A program made the translations under genes and the position numbers. From assembly GCA_021796535.1 (NCBI GenBank), contig JAKABW010000007.1, positions 50,224-114,223 on the forward strand: 64,000 bases of DNA, given 5' to 3'. The notes below the pieces were generated by a model. The model worked only from the letters and a program-made list of their open reading frames with translations, did no database searches and had not been told where the DNA came from. This document shows, piece after piece, positions 48,712 through 59,100 of the stretch (the first letter of the stretch is position 1; each line of letters opens with the position of its first letter). The stretch is from Actinomycetes bacterium. GTDB taxonomy: Bacteria; Actinomycetota; Acidimicrobiia; Acidimicrobiales; Bog-793.

Positions 48712-50694
48712 ATGGATGCTTTGATGGGACATCTCAGTCTGTTGCTTGCTTTTGTGAGCGCCGTTATCGGAGTACTGGCTCTTTTGGCGTCTTTTTATAA
48801 GCAAAACAGCACCCTGGGAAGAATAGGTTATTTGCAAACCTATGTTGTGCTTGTACTGGTGATTGTCGCTGTTTTTGCGATGGAACAGGCCTTGATATCC
48901 CATAATTTCACAATAGCTTATGTGGCCAACAACAACTCCAGACAGACTCCTCTCCTGTATTCCGTAACAGGGCTATGGTCGGCTCTCCAGGGATCAATCT
49001 TGCTTTGGGTGCTGATTCTGGCCGGTTACATAGCGGCGGTGGCTTTCATTTTCAGAAAAAAAATGTCGGACAATTTCATTAAAACGGCACTGGTCGTCTC
49101 GTTCGCGGTGGCAATTTTTTTCCTGGCCCTGGTGGTGTGGCCGGCAAGCCCCTTCACCGTTATTGCCGGTAAGCCGCCGACGGACGGCATCGGACCCAAT
49201 CCTTTGTTGCAGGACAACTTGCTGGTGGCCTTCCATCCGGTCTTGTTGTACCTGGGATTTGTGGGCTTTACCATACCTTTCGCTTTTGCCATAGCCTCTC
49301 TCATCACCAAGCGGGTGGGAGAAGGTTGGCTGGCCGAGACAAAGCGTTTCACTCTCGTCGCCTGGGCCTGTCTGAGCATCGGGATAGTGTTGGGAGCCTG
49401 GTGGTCATATCAGACTTTGGGCTGGGGGGGCTTTTGGGGTTGGGACCCGGTTGAGAACGCCGCTCTCCTGCCGTGGCTGACCGGGACTGCCTACCTGCAT
49501 TCGGCGATGGCCCAGGACAGAAGGGGGCTCCTCAGAGTTTGGAACCTTTCCCTGCTTATAGCGACTTTTTCCCTCACCATACTCGGCACTTTCTTGACAA
49601 GGTCGGGGGTTATTGTCTCGGTACATGCATTTTCCCAGTCTACTTTGGGACCTGTTCTTTTGGCTTTCTTTGCCTTTGTCACCGCTTCGGGGATTTTTTT
49701 GATTGCCTGGCGGGGTGACGTACTGTCGGCTTCGGGTTCCATCGACGCCCCCTGGTCGCGCGAAGGGGCTTTTTTGCTGAATAATCTGCTTTTTGCTGCT
49801 TTTGCCTGCATAGTCTTGATGGGTACGCTGTTTCCGCTTCTGGTGCAGGCCCTCAACAATCAGTCGATCAGCATCGGAGCCCCTTTCTTTGACGCCTTCT
49901 CGGCGCCGATCGGGCTCTGTCTGCTTTTTTTGATGGCCGTTGCACCGGCCCTGCCTTGGCGAAAAACCAATGCCGCCACGCTTCGCTCCAGGCTGTTGTT
50001 CCCGGTATGGGCGGCTTTTGCTGTTTTGTTGATATGTGTTTTGGCCGGAGCAAGAGGATTTACCCCGCTTTGTGCTTTTACGCTGGGAGCTTTTGCCGCG
50101 GCGGCGGCCCTCAGACAGATTTTTCTGGCTTCTTTGGCGGCCAGAAAACGCGGCCGGTCTTTTTACCGCGGACTTATGGGCAGAACCAACGGAGGCATGG
50201 TCGTTCATCTGGGTGTGGTGGCAATAGCGGTGGCCCTGGCTGCAGCCACCTCTTACGCCCACAGGACACAGCTCAGTATTCCCCAAGGACAAACGGCTCA
50301 TTTTGACCGGCATTCTTTTATGTTTATGGGTTGGGAAAAAATAGCCACCCCCAGCGAAAACGGGGTGGAAGGACTCGTAAAAATAGACGGCGGCGGAATT
50401 TTTAAACCCGGAGTGGCATCTTTTAATGGCAACCAACAGGGTACGGGGATCCCGTCGATAGATTCTTCGGTATCCGACGATGTATACCTTTCCCTGGCAT
50501 CGGGCCCGGCCTCTTTACCCTCCAAACAGCCTTTGGTGGTGGAAGTGTACGTACAGCCCCTGGTGATGTGGATGTGGGTGGGAGGCGCTATGATATTTTG
50601 CGGTGCTCTCTTGGCGGCTTTTCCTGGGAAAAGAAGAAAGCCGACCGAGCCAAGTTCGCTTTATTATCCCGACTTAGCCAAGGTTCAGAAATGA
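48712..50694 (+). CDS. ccmF: Cytochrome c heme lyase subunit CcmF
   Basis: SALQGSILLWVLILA, GWGGFWGWDPVENAALLPWLTGTAYLHS, FLTRSGVIVSVHAF. Confidence 0.96.
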   Translation: MDALMGHLSLLLAFVSAVIGVLALLASFYKQNSTLGRIGYLQTYVVLVLVIVAVFAMEQALISHNFTIAYVANNNSRQTPLLYSVTGLWSALQGSILLWVLILAGYIAAVAFIFRKKMSDNFIKTALVVSFAVAIFFLALVVWPASPFTVIAGKPPTDGIGPNPLLQDNLLVAFHPVLLYLGFVGFTIPFAFAIASLITKRVGEGWLAETKRFTLVAWACLSIGIVLGAWWSYQTLGWGGFWGWDPVENAALLPWLTGTAYLHSAMAQDRRGLLRVWNLSLLIATFSLTILGTFLTRSGVIVSVHAFSQSTLGPVLLAFFAFVTASGIFLIAWRGDVLSASGSIDAPWSREGAFLLNNLLFAAFACIVLMGTLFPLLVQALNNQSISIGAPFFDAFSAPIGLCLLFLMAVAPALPWRKTNAATLRSRLLFPVWAAFAVLLICVLAGARGFTPLCAFTLGAFAAAAALRQIFLASLAARKRGRSFYRGLMGRTNGGMVVHLGVVAIAVALAAATSYAHRTQLSIPQGQTAHFDRHSFMFMGWEKIATPSENGVEGLVKIDGGGIFKPGVASFNGNQQGTGIPSIDSSVSDDVYLSLASGPASLPSKQPLVVEVYVQPLVMWMWVGGAMIFCGALLAAFPGKRRKPTEPSSLYYPDLAKVQK

Positions 50695-50728
50695 CGGATA
50701 TCCGACCGATCAAAATGCCGAGAAGCTC

Positions 50729-51292
50729 ATGAGACAAAAAAATCGCATAAAAGTTATTGCACTCTCGGTCGGGGTGCTGATGGCCGTCCTGGTGGCTCTT
50801 TTGGCCACCCGTCACTCGCTGTCCGTGGGTGCCCAGGTGAAATCGAATCTGGGGGGAAAGGCCGCCCCCGATATTACGGGGCAAAATATCCAAAACGGCA
50901 ACCGGGTTTCTCTTTATAAAATGCTGAAGGGTAACAAATATGTCCTGGTAGACTTTTTTGCATCTTGGTGTACCGCCTGTCAACAGGACATGGCCCAATT
51001 GGAAGCCTTTTCCTTTCATAACGCCAAGAAGGTATCTCTTTTGGGGGTCGACATAGAAGACACTGCCCCCAACGGAGTTTCTTTTTTGCGTTCCTACGGG
51101 GCGGCGTGGCCGGCCGTCGAAGACAGCCAAGGCGCCGACAGTATTGCCGTCGCTTACGGCGTGTCTTCTCCGCCGGAGATGTTTCTTGTCGCCCCAGACA
51201 AAAAAGTTCTGGCATATTTCGTCGGGGGGGCAACAGAGAGCCAGCTGAATGCCGCATTGCAAGACGTAATTCGAGCATATCCGCACCCGTGA
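50729..51292 (+). CDS. TlpA/CcmG-type thioredoxin-like protein
   Basis: VLVDFFASWCTACQQDMAQLEAF; N-terminal TM; within ccm operon. Confidence 0.85.
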   Translation: MRQKNRIKVIALSVGVLMAVLVALLATRHSLSVGAQVKSNLGGKAAPDITGQNIQNGNRVSLYKMLKGNKYVLVDFFASWCTACQQDMAQLEAFSFHNAKKVSLLGVDIEDTAPNGVSFLRSYGAAWPAVEDSQGADSIAVAYGVSSPPEMFLVAPDKKVLAYFVGGATESQLNAALQDVIRAYPHP

Positions 51293-51315
51293 CGGGTTTT
51301 GGGGTTTGGAGATCG

Positions 51316-51810
51316 ATGACAAAACGGAGGGACAACAAAAAAGACGGGGCATATGCGGTTTCGAAAAACGCCGGCCTTGGATCCGCCGTAGGCGGGTTTT
51401 TCCTTTCCGCAAAAGGTTTTTTACTGCCCGTGGTGCTGACGGCTGTTTTACTCGCGGTGGGGAGTTTTCATCCTTCCCCGCCGAGTGCCGCCCAGCGGAT
51501 AACGGGCTTGGAAAATATTATCAAGTGTCCCGTATGCGACAACATATCGATAGCGCAGTCAGATGCGGCCATAGCTTCCCAGTTGCGGGCAACCGTCGCA
51601 AAATGGGTGAGAGAAGGGAAGAGCGATTCCTGGATCGAAAACGCCGTGGTGGCAAAGTTCGGTTCCAATGAGCTGCTTTTACCCCGGAATAACCTGTTTT
51701 TTGTCGTCCCGGCAGTTCTTATAGGCATCGCGGCGGTGTTACTGCTCTTTTATTACAGGAGACACACCAGGTCCTATAAAAAACTGCTGACAGAAAAAGA
51801 GAGCAAATGA
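51316..51810 (+). CDS. ccmH: Cytochrome c maturation protein CcmH
   Basis: ENIIKCPVCDNISIAQSDAAIASQLRATVAKWVREGKSD (CPVC motif); ATG at 51316. Confidence 0.88.
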   Translation: MTKRRDNKKDGAYAVSKNAGLGSAVGGFFLSAKGFLLPVVLTAVLLAVGSFHPSPPSAAQRITGLENIIKCPVCDNISIAQSDAAIASQLRATVAKWVREGKSDSWIENAVVAKFGSNELLLPRNNLFFVVPAVLIGIAAVLLLFYYRRHTRSYKKLLTEKESK

Positions 51811-51871
51811 CTTTTTTAAACGGAGGCCAAAAAAGTGACGGCAAAACATCACGGCTTTTTGTCCGAGACGG

Positions 51872-52789
51872 ATGTTTGAGATGACGGCGGCAAAAAAAGA
51901 GGGCGAACAAAGGGATTCGTTTTCCAGAGAGCAAAAAAGGCTGCGACGGGAACTGGAAAGACTGGATGGCGAAAAAAACTATCTGCGGCTTTCCGTCGCC
52001 GATCTGGAGTCCGAATACTCGGCCGGTGATCTGACGGCTCTGGATTATGAGGTGCTGAAGTCTGATTACAGCCAAAGGCTGCAAAAAACGCTCGAAGCCC
52101 ATGAGAACCTGTGTCGAAAGCTGGAAATTTTGTCAGAAGACGCTTTGACGGCGGAGTCAGCCGTTTCCGGGAGCGAAGCCGGTTTTGGCGGAGCGGGTTT
52201 CAGGAAAATGTTGGGAAAGAAAAAAACCAGAAAATACCTGTTGGCATTGCTCATTTTTTCGCTGCTGTCCGCCGGCGTATCCGCCGCTTTCTCTCTTGCG
52301 TCCGACAGGCTTCCCGGTCAGTTCGCCACCGGGTCGGTTACCTTGACAAAGCAGGCCTTGGTGAGACAGCAGTTGCTGCAGGCTCAAGTACTGGGCTCGC
52401 AGGGGCATCTCCGCTCGGCCATACTCCTTTACGGCGAGGTGTTGCGGGAGTCGAAAGGCAATCCGGCGGCTCTTTCCTATCAGGGTTGGCTGATCCGTCT
52501 GATAGGCAAAAGCAGCGGTTCAAAGAGTCTGGTCAAGGCGGGGGACAGACAAATTGCTTTGGTCACCAAACGCGATCCGGGATATGCCAACGCCCATGCG
52601 TTTTATGCCATCGCTCTTTTGCAGGATTTCCCCAACGACAAGAATGCCGTTGTCGCACAGTTGAATTATTTTTTGAAAGACCGACCCGGAAAGCAGTTCC
52701 TTTCCGTTTTGGGCTCTCAGGTAGCGGCAACCTACCGTGCATTGCACATACCGCTTCCCGGCGAACTGGCCCGCCGCAAATCTAGCTGA
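51872..52789 (+). CDS. CcmI-like TPR/cytochrome c biogenesis accessory protein
   Basis: N-terminal coiled coil, single TM, C-terminal TPR-like repeats; follows ccmH. Confidence 0.55.
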   Translation: MFEMTAAKKEGEQRDSFSREQKRLRRELERLDGEKNYLRLSVADLESEYSAGDLTALDYEVLKSDYSQRLQKTLEAHENLCRKLEILSEDALTAESAVSGSEAGFGGAGFRKMLGKKKTRKYLLALLIFSLLSAGVSAAFSLASDRLPGQFATGSVTLTKQALVRQQLLQAQVLGSQGHLRSAILLYGEVLRESKGNPAALSYQGWLIRLIGKSSGSKSLVKAGDRQIALVTKRDPGYANAHAFYAIALLQDFPNDKNAVVAQLNYFLKDRPGKQFLSVLGSQVAATYRALHIPLPGELARRKSS

Positions 52790-53930
52790 AATAACCGGAG
52801 TACTTGTCGAGAGCCTGTCTGAGAAGAACCGCAAAACGGTCCGCCTCTTCCTTTGTGTTTTCTGCCCCGAAAGATATTCTGAGCGAAGTATCGCCCGGTA
52901 TTCCCATGGATTCGAGCACCTCGGAGGGCTCTATGGTTTCGGCGGCACAGGCGGAGCCGGAATGTACGGCAACCCCGCCGCGGTCCAGTTCGCGCAGAAC
53001 GGCTTCGCCGCTCAGGTTCCGCACGCCGAAACAGAGAATATAAAACAGCTTATTTACCGGATCGCCGTAGATCTCCGCTGTTTTGATTTGTCGCAGCAGG
53101 GTGAGCGTATAGTCGTGCAGGGCTTTGATACGGCACTCTTTTTGTTCTAGGAATCCGGGCTCGGCCAGTTCGGCACAAGCCGCTCCCAACCCCGCTATGC
53201 CGAGTATATTTTCAAAGCCCGCCCTCTTGCCCCTTTCTTGGCTTCCGCCGTATATCAGCGCACCGATCCTTTTGGTGCGCTTCAGGATCAACGCGCCCAC
53301 TCCGGGGGGTGCTCCCAGCTTATGTCCGGAAACGGAGAGGTAATCGGCGCCGAGTGAGGCGAAATCCAAGCGGAGATGTCCGGCTGCGGTACAGGCATCC
53401 AAGTGCAGGGAGACACCGTACTTTGCGCATAATTCTGAGACCAAACTATAAGGCTGCAGCGTCCCCACTTCGTGGTTTGCCATTTGACAGTGCACCAAAG
53501 AAGGTTTTTCCTGGGCATCTTTTTTCAGCAGGTATTCCAAATGCTCCAAATCCAGCCGACCCAGCCGGTCCGTATTTATTTTGACTGTCTTACCGTTTTG
53601 ACGGGCCGACTTTTTGACGGCCTGATGTTCGGTATCGGCAAAGGCGCTCAGCGGCGGTCCCGCCCCCAACTTGGCTCCGCCCGCAGCCAAGTTGACCGCT
53701 TCCGTCCCCGACGAGGTAAAGATAACTTCGTGGGGTTTGGCTCCGAAGAAATCGGCGACCAGACGGCGGGCTTCCTCGATTTCTTGGCGCGGGAGGAGAG
53801 CTTCCGCATAGTTTCTCCCCGGATCAAAAAATAGGCCGCCGTCAAGGAGGCGTCTGATTTTGTCGGCGACTTTGTCGGTTATGGCCTCGGACGAGGCATG
53901 GTCAAAGTAAATTCTCGCGCCGTCGCTCAA
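52782..53930 (-). CDS. Cysteine desulfurase (NifS/IscS family)
   Basis: IYFDHASSEAIT, FTSSGTEAVNLA, CQMANHEVGTLQP, SVSGHKLGAPPGVGAL (PLP Lys), VHSGSACAAETIEPSEVL. Confidence 0.93.
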   Translation of the reverse strand: MSDGARIYFDHASSEAITDKVADKIRRLLDGGLFFDPGRNYAEALLPRQEIEEARRLVADFFGAKPHEVIFTSSGTEAVNLAAGGAKLGAGPPLSAFADTEHQAVKKSARQNGKTVKINTDRLGRLDLEHLEYLLKKDAQEKPSLVHCQMANHEVGTLQPYSLVSELCAKYGVSLHLDACTAAGHLRLDFASLGADYLSVSGHKLGAPPGVGALILKRTKRIGALIYGGSQERGKRAGFENILGIAGLGAACAELAEPGFLEQKECRIKALHDYTLTLLRQIKTAEIYGDPVNKLFYILCFGVRNLSGEAVLRELDRGGVAVHSGSACAAETIEPSEVLESMGIPGDTSLRISFGAENTKEEADRFAVLLRQALDKYSGYFS

Positions 53931-53981
53931 ATCCGGCCTTCTTTAACCCGGATCAAAAGATGGATACCGTCCATAAGTTTT

Positions 53982-54776
53982 TTAATAAGCGGTCTCACAG
54001 GCCAGCGTGGAACACGAGAGGTCGCCTCTGGCCTTGGATGACATGACAATCGTTTGTCCGCCCGGACCGCAAAGCCCCGCCAGCATTCCTTCCACGATGG
54101 CTTTGTCGACGGAGCACAAAGCCGGTGTGCCGGCGGCCAGGCTGCCGAAAGGGCATATGTCCCTGATGATCTCGGTTCCGCCCGGTTCTTGTCTCGTGTG
54201 TGCCGAGAACCCCAGCGCCGTCAGGGAATTCGCTATCGTTACCATCGCTGAACGGAGGGATTTCATGGACTCTCCGACCGACATGTTCAGGGTCAAAGAC
54301 TTACCGTATTCCCACCCGACCTGATAGGCGATCACGTCCAAGGTTTCCGGGGGTATCGTTTCCATCATTTTTTTGAGCAGTGTTATCAACAAAGCGTCTG
54401 TTTTTGGCAAAAGGTCGCTTTGTTTCATGAGACGGGATTTTTGGTACAGCTTGGCCGGTCTTCCGGCCCCCGGGGTATGGGGTGACAGACTTACTTCCAG
54501 GTATCCGCCCGCAAGCAATTTTTCCAAGTGGTGCCTGGCCACGTTGGGGTGGAGGCGGAAGACCTCGGCTACCTCCGCGGCCGTTTTGGTGCCTTTGTCG
54601 CTGATGTAAAGGTAAATTTCACGCCTGGTCTGATCTCCCAAAGCGGCCGTTATGGCCGATACCGCCGCCGAGAAGCTCTCTCTGTCGTCTCCCGACCCCG
54701 GTGTCTTTGGCAGATCGGTCGGTATGGTTGCCGCTGTCGCAAAAGATGTATCCGTTGTCGTCTGTATCGGCTCCAT
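53982..54776 (-). CDS. HTH transcriptional regulator, SufR-like (Cys-rich C-terminus)
   Basis: ALGDQTRREIYLYISDKGTKTAAEVAEVFRLHPNVARHHLEKLLAGGYLE winged helix; C-terminal CPF..., multiple Cys; adjacent to cysteine desulfurase. Confidence 0.75.
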   Translation of the reverse strand: MEPIQTTTDTSFATAATIPTDLPKTPGSGDDRESFSAAVSAITAALGDQTRREIYLYISDKGTKTAAEVAEVFRLHPNVARHHLEKLLAGGYLEVSLSPHTPGAGRPAKLYQKSRLMKQSDLLPKTDALLITLLKKMMETIPPETLDVIAYQVGWEYGKSLTLNMSVGESMKSLRSAMVTIANSLTALGFSAHTRQEPGGTEIIRDICPFGSLAAGTPALCSVDKAIVEGMLAGLCGPGGQTIVMSSKARGDLSCSTLACETAY

Positions 54777-54913
54777 ATAATAAGAGTAGCGATTTTAAGT
54801 CCTTCCGGCAGCCATAAGCGACTATCTTAATAATAGTAATTGGCCCAATGTCATATCTTTTTTTTATCCCGGCCTGACGTGACAATACGGGCCGATCTCT
54901 CTATAAGTTGTAA

Positions 54914-56026
54914 ATGGAGGACGGTTGTTGTGTCCGTAAGCGAGGTTTGAAAATGAATGAACTGTGTGAGGCTGTGGGCAAAGTGGTGGATCCTCTTACC
55001 AAAGTCGATCTTTTGACGCTCGGCTGTATTGAGGAAAACCGGCGGGAAGAAGGTTTTTTGACTGTCAAATTGCCCGTGCCGGAGTATCCGTATGCGGATA
55101 TCCTGCTGAAAGAAATCAAAGAGGTCGCGGCCGAATGCGGTAAAAACTCAGAAGTCAGATTCGAAGAGATGAACCAAGAAGAAATTGAAAGATTTGCATC
55201 CGTGCTGAAGTCACGCAACGCGGCCCTTTCTTCCCCCGGTCAAGACAACAAATTTACCCAAGTCATTGCCGTCGCCTCCGGAAAAGGAGGAGTCGGAAAA
55301 TCTTCCGTCACGGTTAACTTGGCGGTTGCTTTGGCTGCCTTGGGGAAGAGCGTGGCTGTTTTGGACGCCGACATCTACGGATTTTCGGTTCCGGCCATGT
55401 TGGGTATCAAGGAGCCCCCGGTGGTGGTGGGGAACATCGTCGTTGCCCCCTTCGGCTACGGGGTGAGATGTATATCCATGGGCTTTTTCGTGGAGGAAGA
55501 CGTGGCCATAGCCTGGCGCGGGCCCATGTTGCATAAAACTTTGCAGCAATTTATCACGGAAGTTTATTTCGGGGATTTGGACTACCTCCTCATAGACATG
55601 CCTCCCGGTACCGGTGACGTGGCGCTTTCCGTGAGTCAAACCGTGCCCGGACTGGAAAGTATTCTGGTAACCACGCCGCAGCTTTCGGCTCAAAAAGTTG
55701 CGCAGCGCGCCGGGGCTTTGGCCAGACAACTCAAAATGCCGATCAAGGGGGTCGTGGAGAATATGTCTTATTTCAGGGGAGACGACGGCAAGCGCTACGA
55801 TATTTTCGGTTCCGGCGGCGGAAAAGCTTTGGCGGAAAAATTCGGGACGCCTCTTTTGGCGGAGATCCCCATTGTCACTAGTGAAGAGATGGGCCTGGAT
55901 GTGGGAAGTCCCGTTGCGGCGATCCGTCCCGAAAGCGAGGTGGGTCAAATCTACGCGGCTTTGGCCGAGACCATGGCGGCCATGAAACTGAGGAAAATAT
56001 ACAAACCGGAGTTGCGTCTGAACTAA
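54914..56026 (+). CDS. mrp: Mrp/NBP35-type Fe-S carrier P-loop ATPase with MIP18-like N-terminus
   Basis: VASGKGGVGKSSVTVNLA, LDADIYGFSVPAMLG, DMPPGTGDVALSVSQ, ENMSYF...RYDIFGSGGG. Confidence 0.95.
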   Translation: MEDGCCVRKRGLKMNELCEAVGKVVDPLTKVDLLTLGCIEENRREEGFLTVKLPVPEYPYADILLKEIKEVAAECGKNSEVRFEEMNQEEIERFASVLKSRNAALSSPGQDNKFTQVIAVASGKGGVGKSSVTVNLAVALAALGKSVAVLDADIYGFSVPAMLGIKEPPVVVGNIVVAPFGYGVRCISMGFFVEEDVAIAWRGPMLHKTLQQFITEVYFGDLDYLLIDMPPGTGDVALSVSQTVPGLESILVTTPQLSAQKVAQRAGALARQLKMPIKGVVENMSYFRGDDGKRYDIFGSGGGKALAEKFGTPLLAEIPIVTSEEMGLDVGSPVAAIRPESEVGQIYAALAETMAAMKLRKIYKPELRLN

Positions 56027-56165
56027 AAAACGCACATAAAAAGAGCTTAAAATATTTAAAAATAACGCTAAAGTTATATAAAACGTTGTAATTGCAAATA
56101 ATACCGTCTGAGTGCCGTTAGATATGAATAGCCAGATAGGCTGAATACGCAGAGGAGGGAGCAAA

Positions 56166-59100
56166 ATGCGCGAAAAGTCAATAGGCATTTTATCTCCTCT
56201 GTTGGCGGGTTCTTTTTTTGGCGGTATTCTTTCCGGAGTTTCCCGGGCCGCATTGCTTGCCAAAAGAGATTTGATAGCTTTTCAAACTCTGGACGGTTCC
56301 GTGGAAACATACTTTGGCGGAAACCCTTCCTTTTACGACCACGTCGGTTGGTCCAGGGTGGACGGCTTTATAGTGGTTATCAATGCCGTTGACGAGGATT
56401 ACCTGCAGGATATCCTGGACAGCGGGAGACCGCTGGTATTGGTCAGCACCGAATCTGATGTTATCGCCTGTCCGTTCGTGCAAGCCGACAACGCGGGAGG
56501 CATTTATCAAGCCGTACACCACCTGGTTGAGCACGGTCATACGAAAATCGCTTTTGCCGGATGGCTGGGACAGGTTGACATCCAGGAAAGATTTAAAGCC
56601 TACAAAGTGGCAATGGCTGATCATAACCTGGAATTGGATGAGGCACTTTTTTATGACACGGGAGACAACATCGAGTCGGGAGGAGAGGAAGCCGCCAAAG
56701 CAATGCTGCAGGCCGGGTTGCCTTCCACGGCGGTGATATGCGGCAACGACTACAACGCAGTGGGTCTCACCCGCGTCCTGCGGGCGGCCGGGAAAGAACT
56801 GCCACGGGATCAGGCGGTAATAGGGTTTGACGATACCGATATAGCCGGAGTTTTGGACCCCCCGCTGACAAGCGTCTCCCAGCGGTTTGATCTGATCGGC
56901 ATGAAGGCAGTGGATCTGATGATCAAAATGCTGGACGGTCAAAAAGTCGAAAACATCACCTACAGAGTGCCCACCGAACTCAGGGTAAGGGCGTCATGCG
57001 GCTGCTCTTCCAGGCAGCTCAGCCTGAAGAGCACCGAATACTATAAACTCATTTCAGAACCGGGCGCCGATTCAAGGAATTACCTGCGCGAAAAGTTGCT
57101 GGATTTATTGCAGATCAATACGGAAGACGACCGCTACGACCTCCTGGATGACATCCTGGACGAATTGATTGGAGTTGTCCGGAGCAAGTCGCAAAATACC
57201 GATCCAAAGACAATCGGCACGGAACTGGCCGGCATACTGGCCAAGCTGCATCCGGACTGGGAAGCCGTGGTGCCGGTTGCCGAGTCGATGCGGTATTACC
57301 TGGACATGACCTCCGACTGCTCTGTGAATTCGTTTCAGTCTTCCGAAAGACAAAGCGAGATCATCGCGGAACTCGTCATTGCTTTGTCTTATACCGTCAT
57401 GACCGAGATGAGCGAAATAGCCAACAACTTACAGGTCACCCTGAGAAACGAGTACTTTATCAGCATGGATCTGCTGCGCAGCCACGAAGTGGATCCCAAA
57501 TCCCTGGCCTGGCTGGTGAGAACCTCAACCGGAACAGGTTTACTGGGCCTTTGGCCGGGGATGCTGCCCGACGCCGCTCCGAATGAGGTCACCAGAGGCA
57601 CCTCGCCGCGCAAGACAAGACGCGGGGAACGCTCCCGTTCTGTCCTGGAACTCACCAGTTCTTATACCGCTTCTCTTGTCCCCGTTTCGGACTTTTCGCA
57701 TCCCAAAAAAGTCGCCATAGAAGAATTTCCGCCCATAAGCCTGATCAAAAGGACCCGTTTTGATCAGAACGAAATTACCTTCGTTCTTCCGGTGAGGACG
57801 AACACCAGGGACTTTGGCTTTTTGACGGTGGTCGGACCGGTGGAAACCGTGACAGTGACAGGCCGGGATGTTTATTTTCAATGGGCGGCTCTTTTGGGGG
57901 TGGCCCTTGAGCACGAAGAGATGCTGGCCTCCCTCAGGAGACAGCGGGAAGACCTGACGCGTCTGTATGACCGTGAAAAAAATCTTGTCGAAGAAGTAAA
58001 AGTAAGCGAAGAGCGATATGCACTGGCCGCCAGGGCGGCCAACGACGGCCTTTGGGATTGGGATATTCCCAAAGCCACAATTTTTTATTCCGAGCGTTGG
58101 AAAGAGATGTTGGGCTATCGGGAGAGCGAAATAAGCAATACTTTGGACAGCTGGGTGAATCTGGTGCACGAAGAAGATATTGACAATTTACGTTCCAAAC
58201 TGAATCTATGTCTTTCCGGGGCCGCATCTTCGGTGGAGTGCGAACACAGAATTCTGAACGCGTACGGTCAGTACAGATGGGTATTATGTAGGGCACTTGC
58301 CGTTCCGGGCGACGGCCGTCCGGCAACCAGAATGGTGGGTTCTTTTACCGATATTACCCTGCAAAAAGAGTTGGAAGACAAGTTGCGCCATGACGCCCTT
58401 TATGACTCTCTCACGGGTTTGCCCAACAGGACGAACTTCCTGAAGAATTTGTCGGATGCCATAGACGGATTGCGCGAAGGTGTCCCTTTGGGCTTTTCGG
58501 TCCTTTTTCTGGACTTGGACGGATTCAAATTGGTCAATGACAGTCTTGGTCACTACTTCGGGGACCTCCTCCTCCAGGAGGCGGCAAAGCGCATTTTGTC
58601 GCAACTGCGCAAAGTGGATATGGCTGCCCGTCTCGGAGGCGATGAGTTCGTGATTTTGCTGAAAGAGATAAGTACGGAAGAAGAAGTGATATCTTTCGTA
58701 CACCGCATGCAGGAGTTTTTAGCCCGTCCCTTTGAGCTGGAACAGAGGACTGTGTCAGTCACCGCCACTGTCGGCATCGCCTTGAGCATGGACGGCTATA
58801 AAACTGCAGACGATATGTTGCGGGATGCCGACATCGCAATGTATAAAGCAAAGTACCAGGATAAGGGCTCGCAGGCTACGTTTAATAGCAGTATGCGCGA
58901 AGACATTATGTCAAAGTTACAGATAGACAGTGACTTGCGGATAGCTCTTTATAACAACGAGATCGTCAGCTATTACCAGCCCATCGTGGATATGCGCTCA
59001 CACGGCCTGATCGGAATGGAGTCTTTGGCGCGTTGGGAGCATCAAGGCAAAGGCTTGGAGTTGCCGGATATGTTTTTGCCTGCCTCGATAGACTCCGGTT

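Noticed and set aside
49405-50436. 343-aa minus-strand ORF
   Set aside because: Antisense to ccmF; low-complexity composition.
55211-56263. 350-aa minus-strand ORF
   Set aside because: Antisense to the mrp gene and the start of the GGDEF/EAL gene; shadow ORF.
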